Shown: in pieces, positions 18,620 through 27,054 of the stretch | How positions within the stretch are numbered: the first letter of the stretch is position 1 | Layout: each line of letters starts with the position of its first letter | Notes under the pieces: model-generated | What the model was told of the DNA's origin: nothing | What the model saw: the letters and a program-made list of their open reading frames with translations, nothing else | Database searches by the model: none | NCBI RefSeq assembly: GCF_011759375.1 | Contig: NZ_JAARML010000001.1 | Location: 1,922,001 to 1,986,000, forward strand | DNA length: 64,000 nucleotides | Source of the DNA: Paraflavitalea devenefica | GTDB taxonomy: Bacteria > Bacteroidota > Bacteroidia > Chitinophagales > Chitinophagaceae | Direction of reading: 5' to 3' | Program-made: the position numbers and the translations under genes

Positions 18620-19549
18620 TTACAATGTCTTCAGCACATCATTCATATTCCTTACAGCATCTGCGCTCTTATTGAACAAAGCCTGCTCGTCAGCATTAAG
18701 ACCGAAATCAACGATCTTTTCCCAGCCATTGCGGCCAATGGTTACAGGAACACCGAGGCAGATATCCTTCTGGCCATATTCACCATTTAAGGATACGCAG
18801 CAGGTGAACAGTTTTTTCTCATCACGTACAATGCTTTCTACCAGGGCAGCGCCGGCAGCGCCGGGTGCATACCAGGCAGAAGTACCGATGAGTTTGGTCA
18901 GTGTAGCGCCACCCACCATCGTATCGGCTATAATTTGTTTCTGTTGTTCTTCACTCAGGAATTTGGTTACCGGAACACTGTTCCAGGTAGCAAAACGGAT
19001 AAGAGGGATCATGGTAGTATCGCCGTGACCGCCTACTACCACTGCATTCAGGTCGGCAGGGCTGCAACCGAGGTGCTGGCTCAACTGATATTTGAAACGG
19101 GCACTGTCCAGTGTGCCACCCATACCGATAATGCGGTTTTTAGGCAGGCCGGTAGCGGTTTGCGCCAGGTAGGTCATGGTATCCATAGGATTACTGATCA
19201 CAATGATGATCGTATCCGGGGAATACTTCAGAATATTATCACAAACACCTTTTACAATGCCGGCATTGGTGCCAATCAGTTCTTCACGGGTCATACCGGG
19301 TTTGCGGGGCAGACCAGATGTGATCACTACTACATCGGAACCGGCGGTTTTGGAATAATCATTGGTGCTGCCGGTAATACGGGTATCAAAGCCCAGCAGG
19401 GTAGCGGTCTGCATCATGTCCTGGGCTTTACCTTCGGCCAATCCTTCTTTAATATCCAGTAATACCAGTTCTGTAGCCAGTTCTTTACGGGCAATATTAT
19501 CGGCACAGGTTGCACCTACAGCGCCTGCACCCACAACGGTTACTTTCAT
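18620..19549 (-). CDS. mdh: Malate dehydrogenase
   Basis: This 309-residue NAD-dependent malate dehydrogenase interconverts malate and oxaloacetate in the TCA cycle. It has the Rossmann GAGAVG at 7-12, with D32 expected to select NAD. The substrate loop GLPRKPGMTR carries the specificity arginines, ISNPMD follows, and the catalytic His lies in VVVGGHGDTTMIP. It is of the LDH-like MDH class common in Bacteroidota. I set the start at 19549 where the beta-strand MKVTVVGAGA begins. A promoter is visible at 19624-19654. Isocitrate dehydrogenase and aconitase genes lie elsewhere in the window but are not in an operon with it. Confidence 0.95.
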   Translation of the reverse strand: MKVTVVGAGAVGATCADNIARKELATELVLLDIKEGLAEGKAQDMMQTATLLGFDTRITGSTNDYSKTAGSDVVVITSGLPRKPGMTREELIGTNAGIVKGVCDNILKYSPDTIIIVISNPMDTMTYLAQTATGLPKNRIIGMGGTLDSARFKYQLSQHLGCSPADLNAVVVGGHGDTTMIPLIRFATWNSVPVTKFLSEEQQKQIIADTMVGGATLTKLIGTSAWYAPGAAGAALVESIVRDEKKLFTCCVSLNGEYGQKDICLGVPVTIGRNGWEKIVDFGLNADEQALFNKSADAVRNMNDVLKTL

Positions 19550-19623
19550 CAGAAAACAATTTTTAGAGTTGATCAATGATTAACATCCTGTCTGTCCGTA
19601 CCAGACGGATCGGGCAGGCGGGG

Positions 19624-19654
19624 CAAAGGTAGGCGAACGAAGCAGAAGATGCAA
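19624..19654 (-). promoter_or_regulatory. Promoter of mdh
   Basis: On the minus strand, TTG (19654-19652) and TACCTTTG (19631-19624) are 20 bp apart, an exact consensus match. The leader would be about 70 nt. Confidence 0.75.
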
Positions 19655-19667
19655 TCTAAATCCGGAA

Positions 19668-20156
19668 TTACTGTAAGGCTTTTAGCAGCACATCTACGGC
19701 TACATTACCCTGCCAGGTGTTAACCAGATTCCCTTTCTTATTGTATAGCGCCAGGTAGGGGAGGCTTTGTATATGGTAAAAAGGAGGGAGGGTGAACTTA
19801 GTGTCGCGCCCTACTTTTATATTGGGGTACTTGTCAATCTCATACTCTTTAATGAATTGGACCATTTCTTCAAAAGGCTGGTAGGTGGCCAGTACAAACT
19901 GGGTTTGCTTAAACTCATTCATCCTCTTAAGCATATCCTTGATCTGGTGCTGGCAATGATCGCAGGAAGGGCTGAAGAACATCACGATCACAGGGTCCTT
20001 CTTTAACTGGGCCTTGGTGAGCATGCTGCTGTCGGCCTGTAACAGTGATATGGGTGGAACGGTGGGGAAGCGTTTATAGGGAAAAGCTGTATCTGATTGG
20101 GCTACAGTTACTAATGCAAATAAAACCGGTACTAATGCAAGAAGCCATTTCTTCAT
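19668..20156 (-). CDS. Secreted thioredoxin-fold (TlpA-like) protein
   Basis: This 162-residue protein has a signal peptide (MKKWLLALVPVLFALVTVAQ) and a thioredoxin fold with the redox motif CDHC in FFSPSCDHCQHQIKDM. A conserved cis-proline region follows at QSLPYLALYNKKGNLV. It should act in the periplasm as a thiol reductase or oxidase, comparable to TlpA/ResA proteins. The start at 20156 is fixed by the signal peptide. The gene is monocistronic or read toward the mdh promoter region. Its partner proteins are not encoded nearby. Confidence 0.85.
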   Translation of the reverse strand: MKKWLLALVPVLFALVTVAQSDTAFPYKRFPTVPPISLLQADSSMLTKAQLKKDPVIVMFFSPSCDHCQHQIKDMLKRMNEFKQTQFVLATYQPFEEMVQFIKEYEIDKYPNIKVGRDTKFTLPPFYHIQSLPYLALYNKKGNLVNTWQGNVAVDVLLKALQ

Positions 20157-20259
20157 AGAACAACAATTTTCATTGATTGGGATAGGAGGCAAAAATAGTT
20201 TTTAAGCCCTTTTGCTGGTCAATGATAAGTTTCTTTTAACAAAAAAGGGAACAAATTAA

Positions 20260-20303
20260 TTGGAATGTCTACGATAATGTCGTAGGTTTACGAAAATGTC
20301 GTA
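20260..20303 (+). promoter_or_regulatory. blaI promoter with two BlaI-type operators
   Basis: Two near-identical dyads, TACGATAATGTCGTA (20270-20284) and TACGAAAATGTCGTA (20289-20303), are spaced 19 bp centre to centre. The second abuts the ATG at 20304. A TTG (20260-20262), 20-bp spacer and TAGGTTTA (20283-20290) form a near-consensus promoter whose -7 box lies on and between the dyads. Binding would block RNA polymerase, so the repressor probably controls itself and the M56 genes. Confidence 0.85.
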
Positions 20304-20669
20304 ATGATGGAAAAGTTAACACCCCAGGAAGAGGAAGCCATGATGGCTGTGTGGAAAGCTGGTGAAGGCAATGTAAAAGTATTCCTTGATCATATGGAGG
20401 AGCCCAGGCCGCCGTATACTACCCTGGCATCCACTATTAAGAACCTGGAACGTAAGAACATGCTCCGCAGCCGGCTGGTGGGTAATGCTTACCTGTATAC
20501 CCCTGCTATGTCGGAAGAGGATTATAAGAAAAGTTTCATGAGCGGGGTGGTAAAGAACTATTTTGATAACAGCTACAAAGAGCTGGTGAACTTCTTTGTG
20601 GAGCAAAATAAACTGAGCCCGAAAGAGCTGCAGGAGATCATTGATATGATTGAAGGAAAGAAGCCTTAG
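20304..20669 (+). CDS. BlaI/MecI/CopY family repressor
   Basis: This 121-residue repressor has the family winged helix (LTPQEEEAMMAVWKAGEGNVKVFLDHM, then PPYTTLASTIKNLERKNML) and a C-terminal dimerisation helix ending EIIDMIEG. BlaI proteins bind TACA/TGTA-type dyads as dimers and are inactivated by cleavage or by M56 sensor proteins. Two such dyads sit immediately before its start codon. The M56 peptidase gene starts 4 bp after its stop, giving a classical blaI-blaR1-like operon. No beta-lactamase is in the window, so the regulated process is probably cell-envelope or metal stress, not drug resistance. ATG 20307 is an alternative start. Confidence 0.9.
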   Translation: MMEKLTPQEEEAMMAVWKAGEGNVKVFLDHMEEPRPPYTTLASTIKNLERKNMLRSRLVGNAYLYTPAMSEEDYKKSFMSGVVKNYFDNSYKELVNFFVEQNKLSPKELQEIIDMIEGKKP

Positions 20670-20673
20670 CCTT

Positions 20674-22398
20674 ATGCAGTATATCATCAAACTATCCATT
20701 GCCTTGCCGGTTGTGTACCTGTTTTACTGGCTGCTGTTGAGAAGGCTTACCTTCTACAACTGGAACCGGTGGTACCTGCTGGGGTATTCTATGCTTTGCT
20801 TCTTTATTCCGCTGATCAATGTGTTTGATTGGCTGCAGCAGCATGGCTTACAGAACGCCACTGTTATTAGTTACATACCGGCATTACCAGTGATGGAAAA
20901 AGGTAATGCCATAGCCGCAACAGGAAATACAGGGATTGATTGGTGGATGCTATATGTTGCTGTTATTACAGCGGGCTGCCTGTTTATGCTGGGACGTTTG
21001 CTGGTCCAATTCCTCTCTTTAAGGCGGTTGCGCTCATCGGCTATGTTGCTGTTCGATGGTCCCGTCAAATTATATCACATCGACAAAAAGATCATCCCGT
21101 TTTCCACCAGCTCGGCCATTTATGTGAACCGTAACCTGCACAATGAGCAGGAGCTGCAGGAGATCATACGCCATGAATTCATTCACGTAAAGCAACGTCA
21201 TTCATTTGATCTGTGGTGGGGTGAAATACTCTGTGTCCTCAACTGGTACAATCCATTCGCATGGCTTATCCGGAAAGCCATCCGGCAAAACCTGGAATTC
21301 ATTGCCGATCACCAGGTATTGCAAAGCGGATTGGATCGTAAGCAGTATCAATACCTGCTGTTAAAAGTAACAGGGATTGCTCCTTTCAGTATTGCATCCA
21401 ATTTTAATTTCTCATCATTAAAAAAACGTATAGCCATGATGAACAAAAATAAAAGCGCCAACGTACACCTCATGCGCTTCCTGTTTATGCTGCCTTTACT
21501 GGTAGTAGTGCTGCTGGCTTTCCGGAAGGTGGCTGTGAATAATTACATCGCTTCGGAAAAAAAGATAACCGATACAGTACCTGCATCAGCTCCCAAACGG
21601 TCTAAGGTGCCCAACACCCTGAAAGAAAAAGGCATTGAGCAGATCACTAAAAAGATAAAGGAAAACAAGGTTTACATAAAATTTGATAACGGCACCACAA
21701 AAGTATTTGATCTCAATAAGCCCGACGAAAAGGAAGCATTTGAAGAAGAATATGGTGAGCTGGCGCCTCCTCCGCCACCGCCACTTGCTCCCCGTCCGGG
21801 CCGTGTATCCGTTCCTCCTGCGCCCCCTGTACCTGAAACGGCGCCTGTTGCAGTGCCAACGGCTGTGCCTGCTGCACCGGGAGCACCGGTTGTATCACCC
21901 GCTGCGCCTGCTTCAGTACCCGCATCGCCGGCTCCTGTAAGGGCGAGTGGCAGGGCATCTATTGCAGAGGTAAGGGAGGGGGCACCTGTTGCGGTGGCTG
22001 CGCCGAATGTGGACGTGGCAGAAGTAGCATGGGGCACTACTGCCCCTAAAAGAATTATAGCTACTGCAGATGTTATTGAGATCAGGCCTGCTGCCATGGC
22101 CGGTGTAGCCAATCCTGTGGAAGAAACAACTGAATTGCTGGAAATAAAAAATACTACTACCCGCGAACAGTTGGAGCAGCTCACCCATGAATTGAAAGAG
22201 AAAGGATATACTTTAACATTGAGTCACGTGAAATATAATGATGGTGCGCTGGTGTCGCTGGAAGGTTCCGTTAGCAATGGTACAGCGAAAGGTAATTTCT
22301 CGGGAGATCATTTTAAAACATTAACCGTCCGCGTCGGTAAAAACAATACGAACCATTTCTATATTACCGTATACGGCGGAAGCGTGTCTTTTCAATAG
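20674..22398 (+). CDS. BlaR1-like M56 metallopeptidase with Pro/Ala-rich tail
   Basis: This 574-residue membrane metallopeptidase has four hydrophobic segments, at about 2-22, 35-52, 90-115 and 265-283. The zinc motif HEFIH is at 167-171, with a downstream Glu in NLEFIADH near 208. Those features define the M56 domain of BlaR1. In place of a penicillin-binding sensor domain, the periplasmic part is a Pro/Ala/Val-rich low-complexity stretch (about residues 360-435), followed by a short domain (NTTTREQLEQLTHELKEKGY to the end). It would sense a signal and trigger BlaI loss. It is a tandem paralogue of the next gene, with nearly identical N-terminal halves. Confidence 0.88.
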   Translation: MQYIIKLSIALPVVYLFYWLLLRRLTFYNWNRWYLLGYSMLCFFIPLINVFDWLQQHGLQNATVISYIPALPVMEKGNAIAATGNTGIDWWMLYVAVITAGCLFMLGRLLVQFLSLRRLRSSAMLLFDGPVKLYHIDKKIIPFSTSSAIYVNRNLHNEQELQEIIRHEFIHVKQRHSFDLWWGEILCVLNWYNPFAWLIRKAIRQNLEFIADHQVLQSGLDRKQYQYLLLKVTGIAPFSIASNFNFSSLKKRIAMMNKNKSANVHLMRFLFMLPLLVVVLLAFRKVAVNNYIASEKKITDTVPASAPKRSKVPNTLKEKGIEQITKKIKENKVYIKFDNGTTKVFDLNKPDEKEAFEEEYGELAPPPPPPLAPRPGRVSVPPAPPVPETAPVAVPTAVPAAPGAPVVSPAAPASVPASPAPVRASGRASIAEVREGAPVAVAAPNVDVAEVAWGTTAPKRIIATADVIEIRPAAMAGVANPVEETTELLEIKNTTTREQLEQLTHELKEKGYTLTLSHVKYNDGALVSLEGSVSNGTAKGNFSGDHFKTLTVRVGKNNTNHFYITVYGGSVSFQ

Positions 22399-22428
22399 TA
22401 AGATCTTGAATCAAGCAAAATAGTAGTC

Positions 22429-24093
22429 ATGCCATACATTGCCCAGTATTTACTAAAACTGTCTATCAGCCTTGCTGTGGTATATCTTTTTTATGCCCTT
22501 GTGTTGAGGCGCCTGACATTCTATACCTGGAACCGCTGGTATTTACTGGGTTATTCCCTGCTGGCATTCTTTATCCCTTTTGTAAACATATCGCCCTTTC
22601 TGGAACGGGGTGACTGGACTAATAACCAGGTGGTACAACTGATACCTTTGGTAAGTAACTACCAGGGGGCGCCTGCCACACCTTCCGGCCAACCGGATGG
22701 CTGGACCCTGTTCCTGTTGCTGCTGATAGCAGGGATCGTCATTATGCTGATACGCCTCCTGGTCCAGTACCTCTCCTTCCGGCATATCCGGCGGTCTTCG
22801 CAGTTGTTATCGGGTGATACGGTAAAGATCTACCAGGTTGATAAAAACATCATTCCCTTTTCATTCGGCCGTTCCATCTTTATTAACCAGCATCAGCACA
22901 ATGAAGAGGAATTAAAAGAGATCATCCGGCATGAATTTATCCATGTAAAGCAACGGCATACAGTGGATATCCTGTGGGGTGAGCTGCTTTGCATGTTAAA
23001 CTGGTACAACCCTTTTGTATGGCTTATCCGGAAAGCCATCCGGCAAAACCTGGAGTTTATTGCCGATCATAAAGTGCTGGAAGCAGGGCTGGACCGCAAA
23101 CAATACCAATACCTGCTATTAAAAGTAGTAGGGGCTCCTGCCTTTGCGATTGCCAGCCAGTTCAATTTCTCTTCCCTTAAAAAAAGAATTGCCATGATGA
23201 ATAAAATGCGCAGCGCCAAAATACACCTGATCAAATTCCTGTTTGTACTGCCGCTGGTGACTATCCTGTTGCTGGCTTTCAGGAATGCTGCTATTAATCA
23301 TAAAGCCCTGGCAGCCATAATGCCGGCAACAACGATTACCATGGTGGCTGAAGATATGAAAGCGCCCACGCCGCTGGTTACAGATACGGTACCGCGCAAA
23401 GGAAAAGTGGAACATGTTCAGGCAGATCCGGCGCGTACCGTGATCATTACTGCCAGGTACGATTCTGCCAGGTATTTTATTGATGCCAGCCTGAATGGGC
23501 CCGGTAATCCTTACAGGGCGTTGCTCCCGGCGAATGTGCTTTATTTCATTGATGGAGTTGAGCAACCCAAAGGCGGGGATGTTGTAAACAACCTGGCCCC
23601 CGGCGATATAGAACGTGTTGATGTGCTGAAAGGGAAATCGGCAATAACACTGTATGGTGAAAAAGGGACTGACGGGGTCATATTGATCACTACCAAAAAA
23701 GGAACACCTGCTCCACAGCCTGTATTGCCGCCGGTAAAAGATACCATCCCTCCCCAGATCATTACCTTAAAAATAGATACCAATAAGGACAATAAAGATA
23801 TTCAACTATGTTCCGGACCATTTCTGGGGGTCCTTGTAGTGGATGGGGAAATATACGACAGCGTGCGCCTGCATGAACTGAAACCGGAAAATATTGAAAG
23901 GATGGATGTATTAAAAAACGCGGAGGATGTAAAACAATATGGACCAAAAGCAAAATACGGAGTGATTAAGATCACCACCAAAAAGAGGGATAACAAGATC
24001 ACCGCAGCGCCTATACCTGCCGGAACGCCCACCCAGGCAGATAAACTCCTATTAAAGATCGACGCCAGGCAGGAATCAAATGAACCTTTTTAA
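22429..24093 (+). CDS. M56 metallopeptidase fused to TonB-plug-like repeats
   Basis: This 554-residue paralogue of the previous gene has the same membrane topology and HEFIH at 168-172. After the last membrane helix, the periplasmic part carries two plug-like modules. The first, at about 370-425, includes FIDGVEQPKG, IERVDVLKG and GVILITTKKG. The second, at about 466-519, includes LVVDGEIYD, IERMDVLKN and GVIKITTKK. These match the plug domain of TonB-dependent receptors, found here without a barrel. This suggests a sensor that docks with outer-membrane or TonB components, which is inference. The gene starts 30 bp after its neighbour in the BlaI operon and is followed by a terminator. Confidence 0.87.
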   Translation: MPYIAQYLLKLSISLAVVYLFYALVLRRLTFYTWNRWYLLGYSLLAFFIPFVNISPFLERGDWTNNQVVQLIPLVSNYQGAPATPSGQPDGWTLFLLLLIAGIVIMLIRLLVQYLSFRHIRRSSQLLSGDTVKIYQVDKNIIPFSFGRSIFINQHQHNEEELKEIIRHEFIHVKQRHTVDILWGELLCMLNWYNPFVWLIRKAIRQNLEFIADHKVLEAGLDRKQYQYLLLKVVGAPAFAIASQFNFSSLKKRIAMMNKMRSAKIHLIKFLFVLPLVTILLLAFRNAAINHKALAAIMPATTITMVAEDMKAPTPLVTDTVPRKGKVEHVQADPARTVIITARYDSARYFIDASLNGPGNPYRALLPANVLYFIDGVEQPKGGDVVNNLAPGDIERVDVLKGKSAITLYGEKGTDGVILITTKKGTPAPQPVLPPVKDTIPPQIITLKIDTNKDNKDIQLCSGPFLGVLVVDGEIYDSVRLHELKPENIERMDVLKNAEDVKQYGPKAKYGVIKITTKKRDNKITAAPIPAGTPTQADKLLLKIDARQESNEPF

Positions 24094-24117
24094 CGAGGCT
24101 GCCGCCCGTAACCTTTT

Positions 24118-24150
24118 AAGTGCCGGTTCTGTTTTCAGGCCGGCATTTTT
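24118..24150 (+). terminator. Terminator of the BlaI/M56 operon
   Basis: TGCCGG (24121-24126) pairs with CCGGCA (24140-24145), followed by TTTTT. Confidence 0.75.
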
Positions 24151-24210
24151 ATTGGGTGATCTGGCTGCCGGCGGCTGCTTCGGCCCCCTGTTTTGATCAA
24201 TTACTTCCCT

Positions 24211-24241
24211 TTTGCCCGCTGACAATTTTGCCGTAGTTTTG
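24211..24241 (+). promoter_or_regulatory. Promoter of efp
   Basis: TTTG (24211-24214) and TAGTTTTG (24234-24241), 19 bp apart, match the consensus. A second TAAATTTG box lies at 24283-24290 without a clear -33 element. Confidence 0.7.
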
Positions 24242-24315
24242 CTGCCCCGCTCCCCCGGTCGGAGGCCTGTGGGAAGGCGTAGTAAATTTGTAATCGAAAA
24301 AACATCAGCTTTTTT

Positions 24316-24882
24316 ATGGCAACTACTTCAGATATCAGCCGTGGCATGATCATCAAACTGGACGGCAGTTTATACTCCATCGTAGATTTCGGAGAGAACA
24401 AAACTGCCCGTGCGGCCGCTAAAGTCTGGGCTAAATTAAAAGGTGTAGACAATAAACGCAGCATTGAAAAGACCTGGAACTCAGGCGATAGCATTCACCC
24501 GGTACGTGTGGAGCGCAAAGATTATCAGTTCCTGTACAAAGATGACAGTGGTTATAACTTCATGGAAACCGAGACTTTTGAGCAGATTGCGCTGAGCGAA
24601 GAATTGATTGATGCTCCGCAGTTCCTGAAAGACGGCCAGGAAGTGTCCATGCTGATCAATACAGAGACCGAGCAACCCATGAGCGTGGAATTGCCCGATA
24701 AGATCGTATTGAAAGTAACTTACTCCGAGCCCGGCGTGAAAGGCGATACGGCTACCCGTACGCTGAAGCCTGCCACCGTAGAGACCGGCGCTACAGTCAA
24801 CGTACCCCTGTTCGTGAATGAGGGAGAACTGATCCGGGTTAACACCAAGACCGGGGAATATGTAGAACGCGTAAAGGAATAG
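24316..24882 (+). CDS. efp: Translation elongation factor P
   Basis: This 188-residue protein has the three-domain EF-P layout and ends in the conserved VNVPLFVNEGELIRVNTKTGEY. EF-P binds stalled ribosomes and speeds peptide bond formation at polyproline. The tip loop normally carries a modified lysine (KPGKG). Here it reads FGENKTARAAAKVWAKLK, and by alignment to LK the modified position is Arg32. This resembles the EarP-rhamnosylated type, whose loop in Pseudomonas is NKSGRNAAVV. The rest of the loop departs from both classes. The gene stands alone with its own promoter and terminator. Confidence 0.95.
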   Translation: MATTSDISRGMIIKLDGSLYSIVDFGENKTARAAAKVWAKLKGVDNKRSIEKTWNSGDSIHPVRVERKDYQFLYKDDSGYNFMETETFEQIALSEELIDAPQFLKDGQEVSMLINTETEQPMSVELPDKIVLKVTYSEPGVKGDTATRTLKPATVETGATVNVPLFVNEGELIRVNTKTGEYVERVKE

Positions 24883-24920
24883 GCGATGGCTACTGCCTGG
24901 TCCTTGTAAAATATATAAAA

Positions 24921-24957
24921 TGGATAACGGAACGTTTCGTTTCTGTTGTCCATTTTT
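24921..24957 (+). terminator. Terminator of efp
   Basis: TGGATAACGGAACG and CGTTTCTGTTGTCCA pair with wobble and one bulge, followed by seven T's. Confidence 0.8.
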
Positions 24958-24991
24958 TTATTCCATTGGATATTAGCATTTAAAAGGGGGT

Positions 24992-25025
24992 TTTGGGTAT
25001 ATTTAATGTGTAATCCTTATCTTAG
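24992..25025 (+). promoter_or_regulatory. Putative promoter of accB-accC
   Basis: TTTG (24992-24995) and TATCTTAG (25018-25025, one mismatch) are 22 bp apart. The leader would be about 45 nt. Confidence 0.5.
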
Positions 25026-25071
25026 CCGCCTGTTTTGCCCGAACTAACCGTCAACATAAACAATTAAACAG

Positions 25072-25560
25072 ATGGATTTTAAACAAATTCAGGAGTTGAT
25101 CAAAATGATCAACAAGTCCAACATCGGTGAAGTGACCATAGAAGAAAAGGGATTCAAATTAACCATCAAACAAAAAGAAGAACCTGCTCAACACGTAATT
25201 GCTGCCCCTGTACACGCGCCTATAAGTATGCCGGCGGTTGCCCAATCTCAGGTAGCCTCCTCTCCTGCTGTACAATCTGCTGCAGATAAACCAAAGGCAG
25301 CGGAACCTGCTGCTGATAACCTGGTAACCATAAAAAGCCCCATGATCGGTACCTTCTACCGCAGCCCGTCTCCGGGTAAGCCTGTTTTTGTAGAACCGGG
25401 CGATGAAGTATTACCGGGTAAAGTGGTATGTATCATAGAAGCCATGAAACTCTTCAACGAAATTGAAAGCGAAGTAAAAGGCCGTATTGTAAAAGTGCTG
25501 GTGGAAGATGCTTCGCCTGTAGAGTACGATCAGCCGTTATTTCTGGTAGAACCTAATTAA
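25072..25560 (+). CDS. accB: Acetyl-CoA carboxylase biotin carboxyl carrier protein
   Basis: This 162-residue protein carries biotin for acetyl-CoA carboxylase, the first step of fatty acid synthesis. Its N-terminal helix (MDFKQIQELIKMINKSNI) is followed by an Ala/Pro-rich linker (about 40-82). The C-terminal biotinyl domain has VTIKSPMIGTFYRSP, and the acceptor lysine is K126 in EAMKLFNE. The biotin carboxylase gene follows after 86 bp, the usual accBC order. The gap contains a strong inverted repeat. Confidence 0.95.
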   Translation: MDFKQIQELIKMINKSNIGEVTIEEKGFKLTIKQKEEPAQHVIAAPVHAPISMPAVAQSQVASSPAVQSAADKPKAAEPAADNLVTIKSPMIGTFYRSPSPGKPVFVEPGDEVLPGKVVCIIEAMKLFNEIESEVKGRIVKVLVEDASPVEYDQPLFLVEPN

Positions 25561-25582
25561 TATGAGAATGTGGCAATTTGAA

Positions 25583-25612
25583 AATTTGAAAATGGAATGC
25601 CATTTTCAAATT
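25583..25612. repeat. Perfect inverted repeat in the accB-accC gap
   Basis: AATTTGAAAATGG and CCATTTTCAAATT form a 13-bp stem with loop AATG. An overlapping direct repeat of TTTGAAAA precedes it, and AATTTCAAATT follows near 25633. It resembles AT-rich interspersed palindromes seen in Bacteroidota genomes. No T run follows, so it is not a typical terminator. Confidence 0.65.
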
Positions 25613-25646
25613 CAGGTTATGCCATACTTAATTTCAAATTAACTCA

Positions 25647-26984
25647 ATGTTCAAAAAGATATTAATTGCCAATCGTGGAGAGATTGCCCTGCGGGTGATC
25701 CGTACCTGTCGGGAGATGGGTATCAAAACAGTGGCGGTATACTCCACGGCTGATAAAGATAGCCTGCACGTAAAATTTGCAGACGAAGCCGTTTGCATTG
25801 GCCGTGCAGCCAGTTCCGATTCCTACCTCAACATTCCCCATATTATGGCTGCTGCCGAGATCACCAATGCCGATGGTATCCATCCGGGTTATGGTTTTCT
25901 GGCAGAAAATGCCCGCTTTGCAGAGATCTGCGGCGAACATAATATTAAATTCATTGGCCCCACACCCGAGCAGATCCGTTCTATGGGCGATAAGATCACT
26001 GCCAAGGAAACAATGATCAAAGCCGGTGTACCGGTAGTGCCGGGCGGTGAAGGATTACTGGAAAGCCTGGATGAGGCCAAAAGCCTGGCCAAAGAAATAG
26101 GATACCCCATCATCCTGAAAGCTACTGCCGGCGGTGGTGGTAAAGGCATGCGGGTAGTATGGAATGAAGAAGAAATAGAGCGGGCTTACAATACGGCCAA
26201 AGCCGAAGCCGGCGCCGCCTTCAAGAATGACGGTATTTACATGGAGAAGTTTGTGGAGGAGCCCCGCCACATCGAGATACAGGTAGCTGGCGACCGTTAC
26301 GGTAAAGTGTGCCACCTGAGCGAAAGGGACTGCTCTATACAGCGTCGTCACCAGAAACTGGTGGAGGAGTCGCCTTCCCCTTTCATGACGCCTGAGCTGC
26401 GCCAGCGTATGGGTGAGGCTGCTATCAAAGCTGCTTCGGCCATCGGATATGAAAGTGTAGGCACTATCGAGTTCCTGGTAGATAAGCACCGCAACTTCTA
26501 CTTCATGGAAATGAATACACGTATCCAGGTAGAACATTGCGTAACAGAAGAGGTAACCAATTTTGACCTCATCAAAGAGCAGATCAAAATAGCCTCCGGC
26601 GAAGCGATCAGCGGACTGAACTATGAACCACAAATGCATGCCATCGAATGCCGTATCAATGCGGAAGACCCTTACAATGATTTCAGGCCAAGTCCCGGAA
26701 AGATCACCGTGCTGAACCAGCCGGGCGGGCATGGCATCCGTATAGATTCACATGTGTATGCAGGATATGTGATACCTCCTTACTACGATTCCATGATTGC
26801 CAAGATCATTGCTGTAGCCCGTACCAGGGAGGAGGCCATCAATACCATGAGTCGTGCACTGAACGAATACGTCATTGAAGGCGTAAAAACGACCATTCCT
26901 TTCCACCTTCAGTTAATGAAGAACGAAGACTTCTGCAAAGGAAACTTCAATACCAAGTTCCTGGATTCCTTTAAACTATTATAA
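25647..26984 (+). CDS. accC: Acetyl-CoA carboxylase biotin carboxylase subunit
   Basis: This 445-residue ATP-grasp enzyme carboxylates biotin on AccB using ATP and bicarbonate. It begins with the family [19 protein letters not shown], has the glycine-rich [14 protein letters not shown] near residue 160 and [16 protein letters not shown] in the middle. [15 protein letters not shown] carries the metal and catalytic residues. Length and motifs are those of the standalone AccC rather than of pyruvate carboxylase. It is in an operon with accB and ends before a strong terminator. Confidence 0.96.
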   Translation: MFKKILIANRGEIALRVIRTCREMGIKTVAVYSTADKDSLHVKFADEAVCIGRAASSDSYLNIPHIMAAAEITNADGIHPGYGFLAENARFAEICGEHNIKFIGPTPEQIRSMGDKITAKETMIKAGVPVVPGGEGLLESLDEAKSLAKEIGYPIILKATAGGGGKGMRVVWNEEEIERAYNTAKAEAGAAFKNDGIYMEKFVEEPRHIEIQVAGDRYGKVCHLSERDCSIQRRHQKLVEESPSPFMTPELRQRMGEAAIKAASAIGYESVGTIEFLVDKHRNFYFMEMNTRIQVEHCVTEEVTNFDLIKEQIKIASGEAISGLNYEPQMHAIECRINAEDPYNDFRPSPGKITVLNQPGGHGIRIDSHVYAGYVIPPYYDSMIAKIIAVARTREEAINTMSRALNEYVIEGVKTTIPFHLQLMKNEDFCKGNFNTKFLDSFKLL

Positions 26985-27011
26985 TCAGAGGTAACTGATC
27001 AATAGAACCAA

Positions 27012-27052
27012 CAAGAGCGGTGATACCTTTTCAAAAAGTGTCACCGCTCTTG
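27012..27052. terminator. Bidirectional terminator between accC and a convergent gene
   Basis: CAAGAGCGGTGA (27012-27023) pairs with TCACCGCTCTTG (27041-27052), with further inner pairing. It lies 2 bp from the stop of the convergent gene at 27055. Confidence 0.85.
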
Positions 27053-27054
27053 CT

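Noticed and set aside
20674..22398. Beta-lactam sensor BlaR1
   Set aside because: The M56 domain is present, but no penicillin-binding transpeptidase-like domain or SxxK/KTG motifs are seen, and no beta-lactamase gene is nearby.
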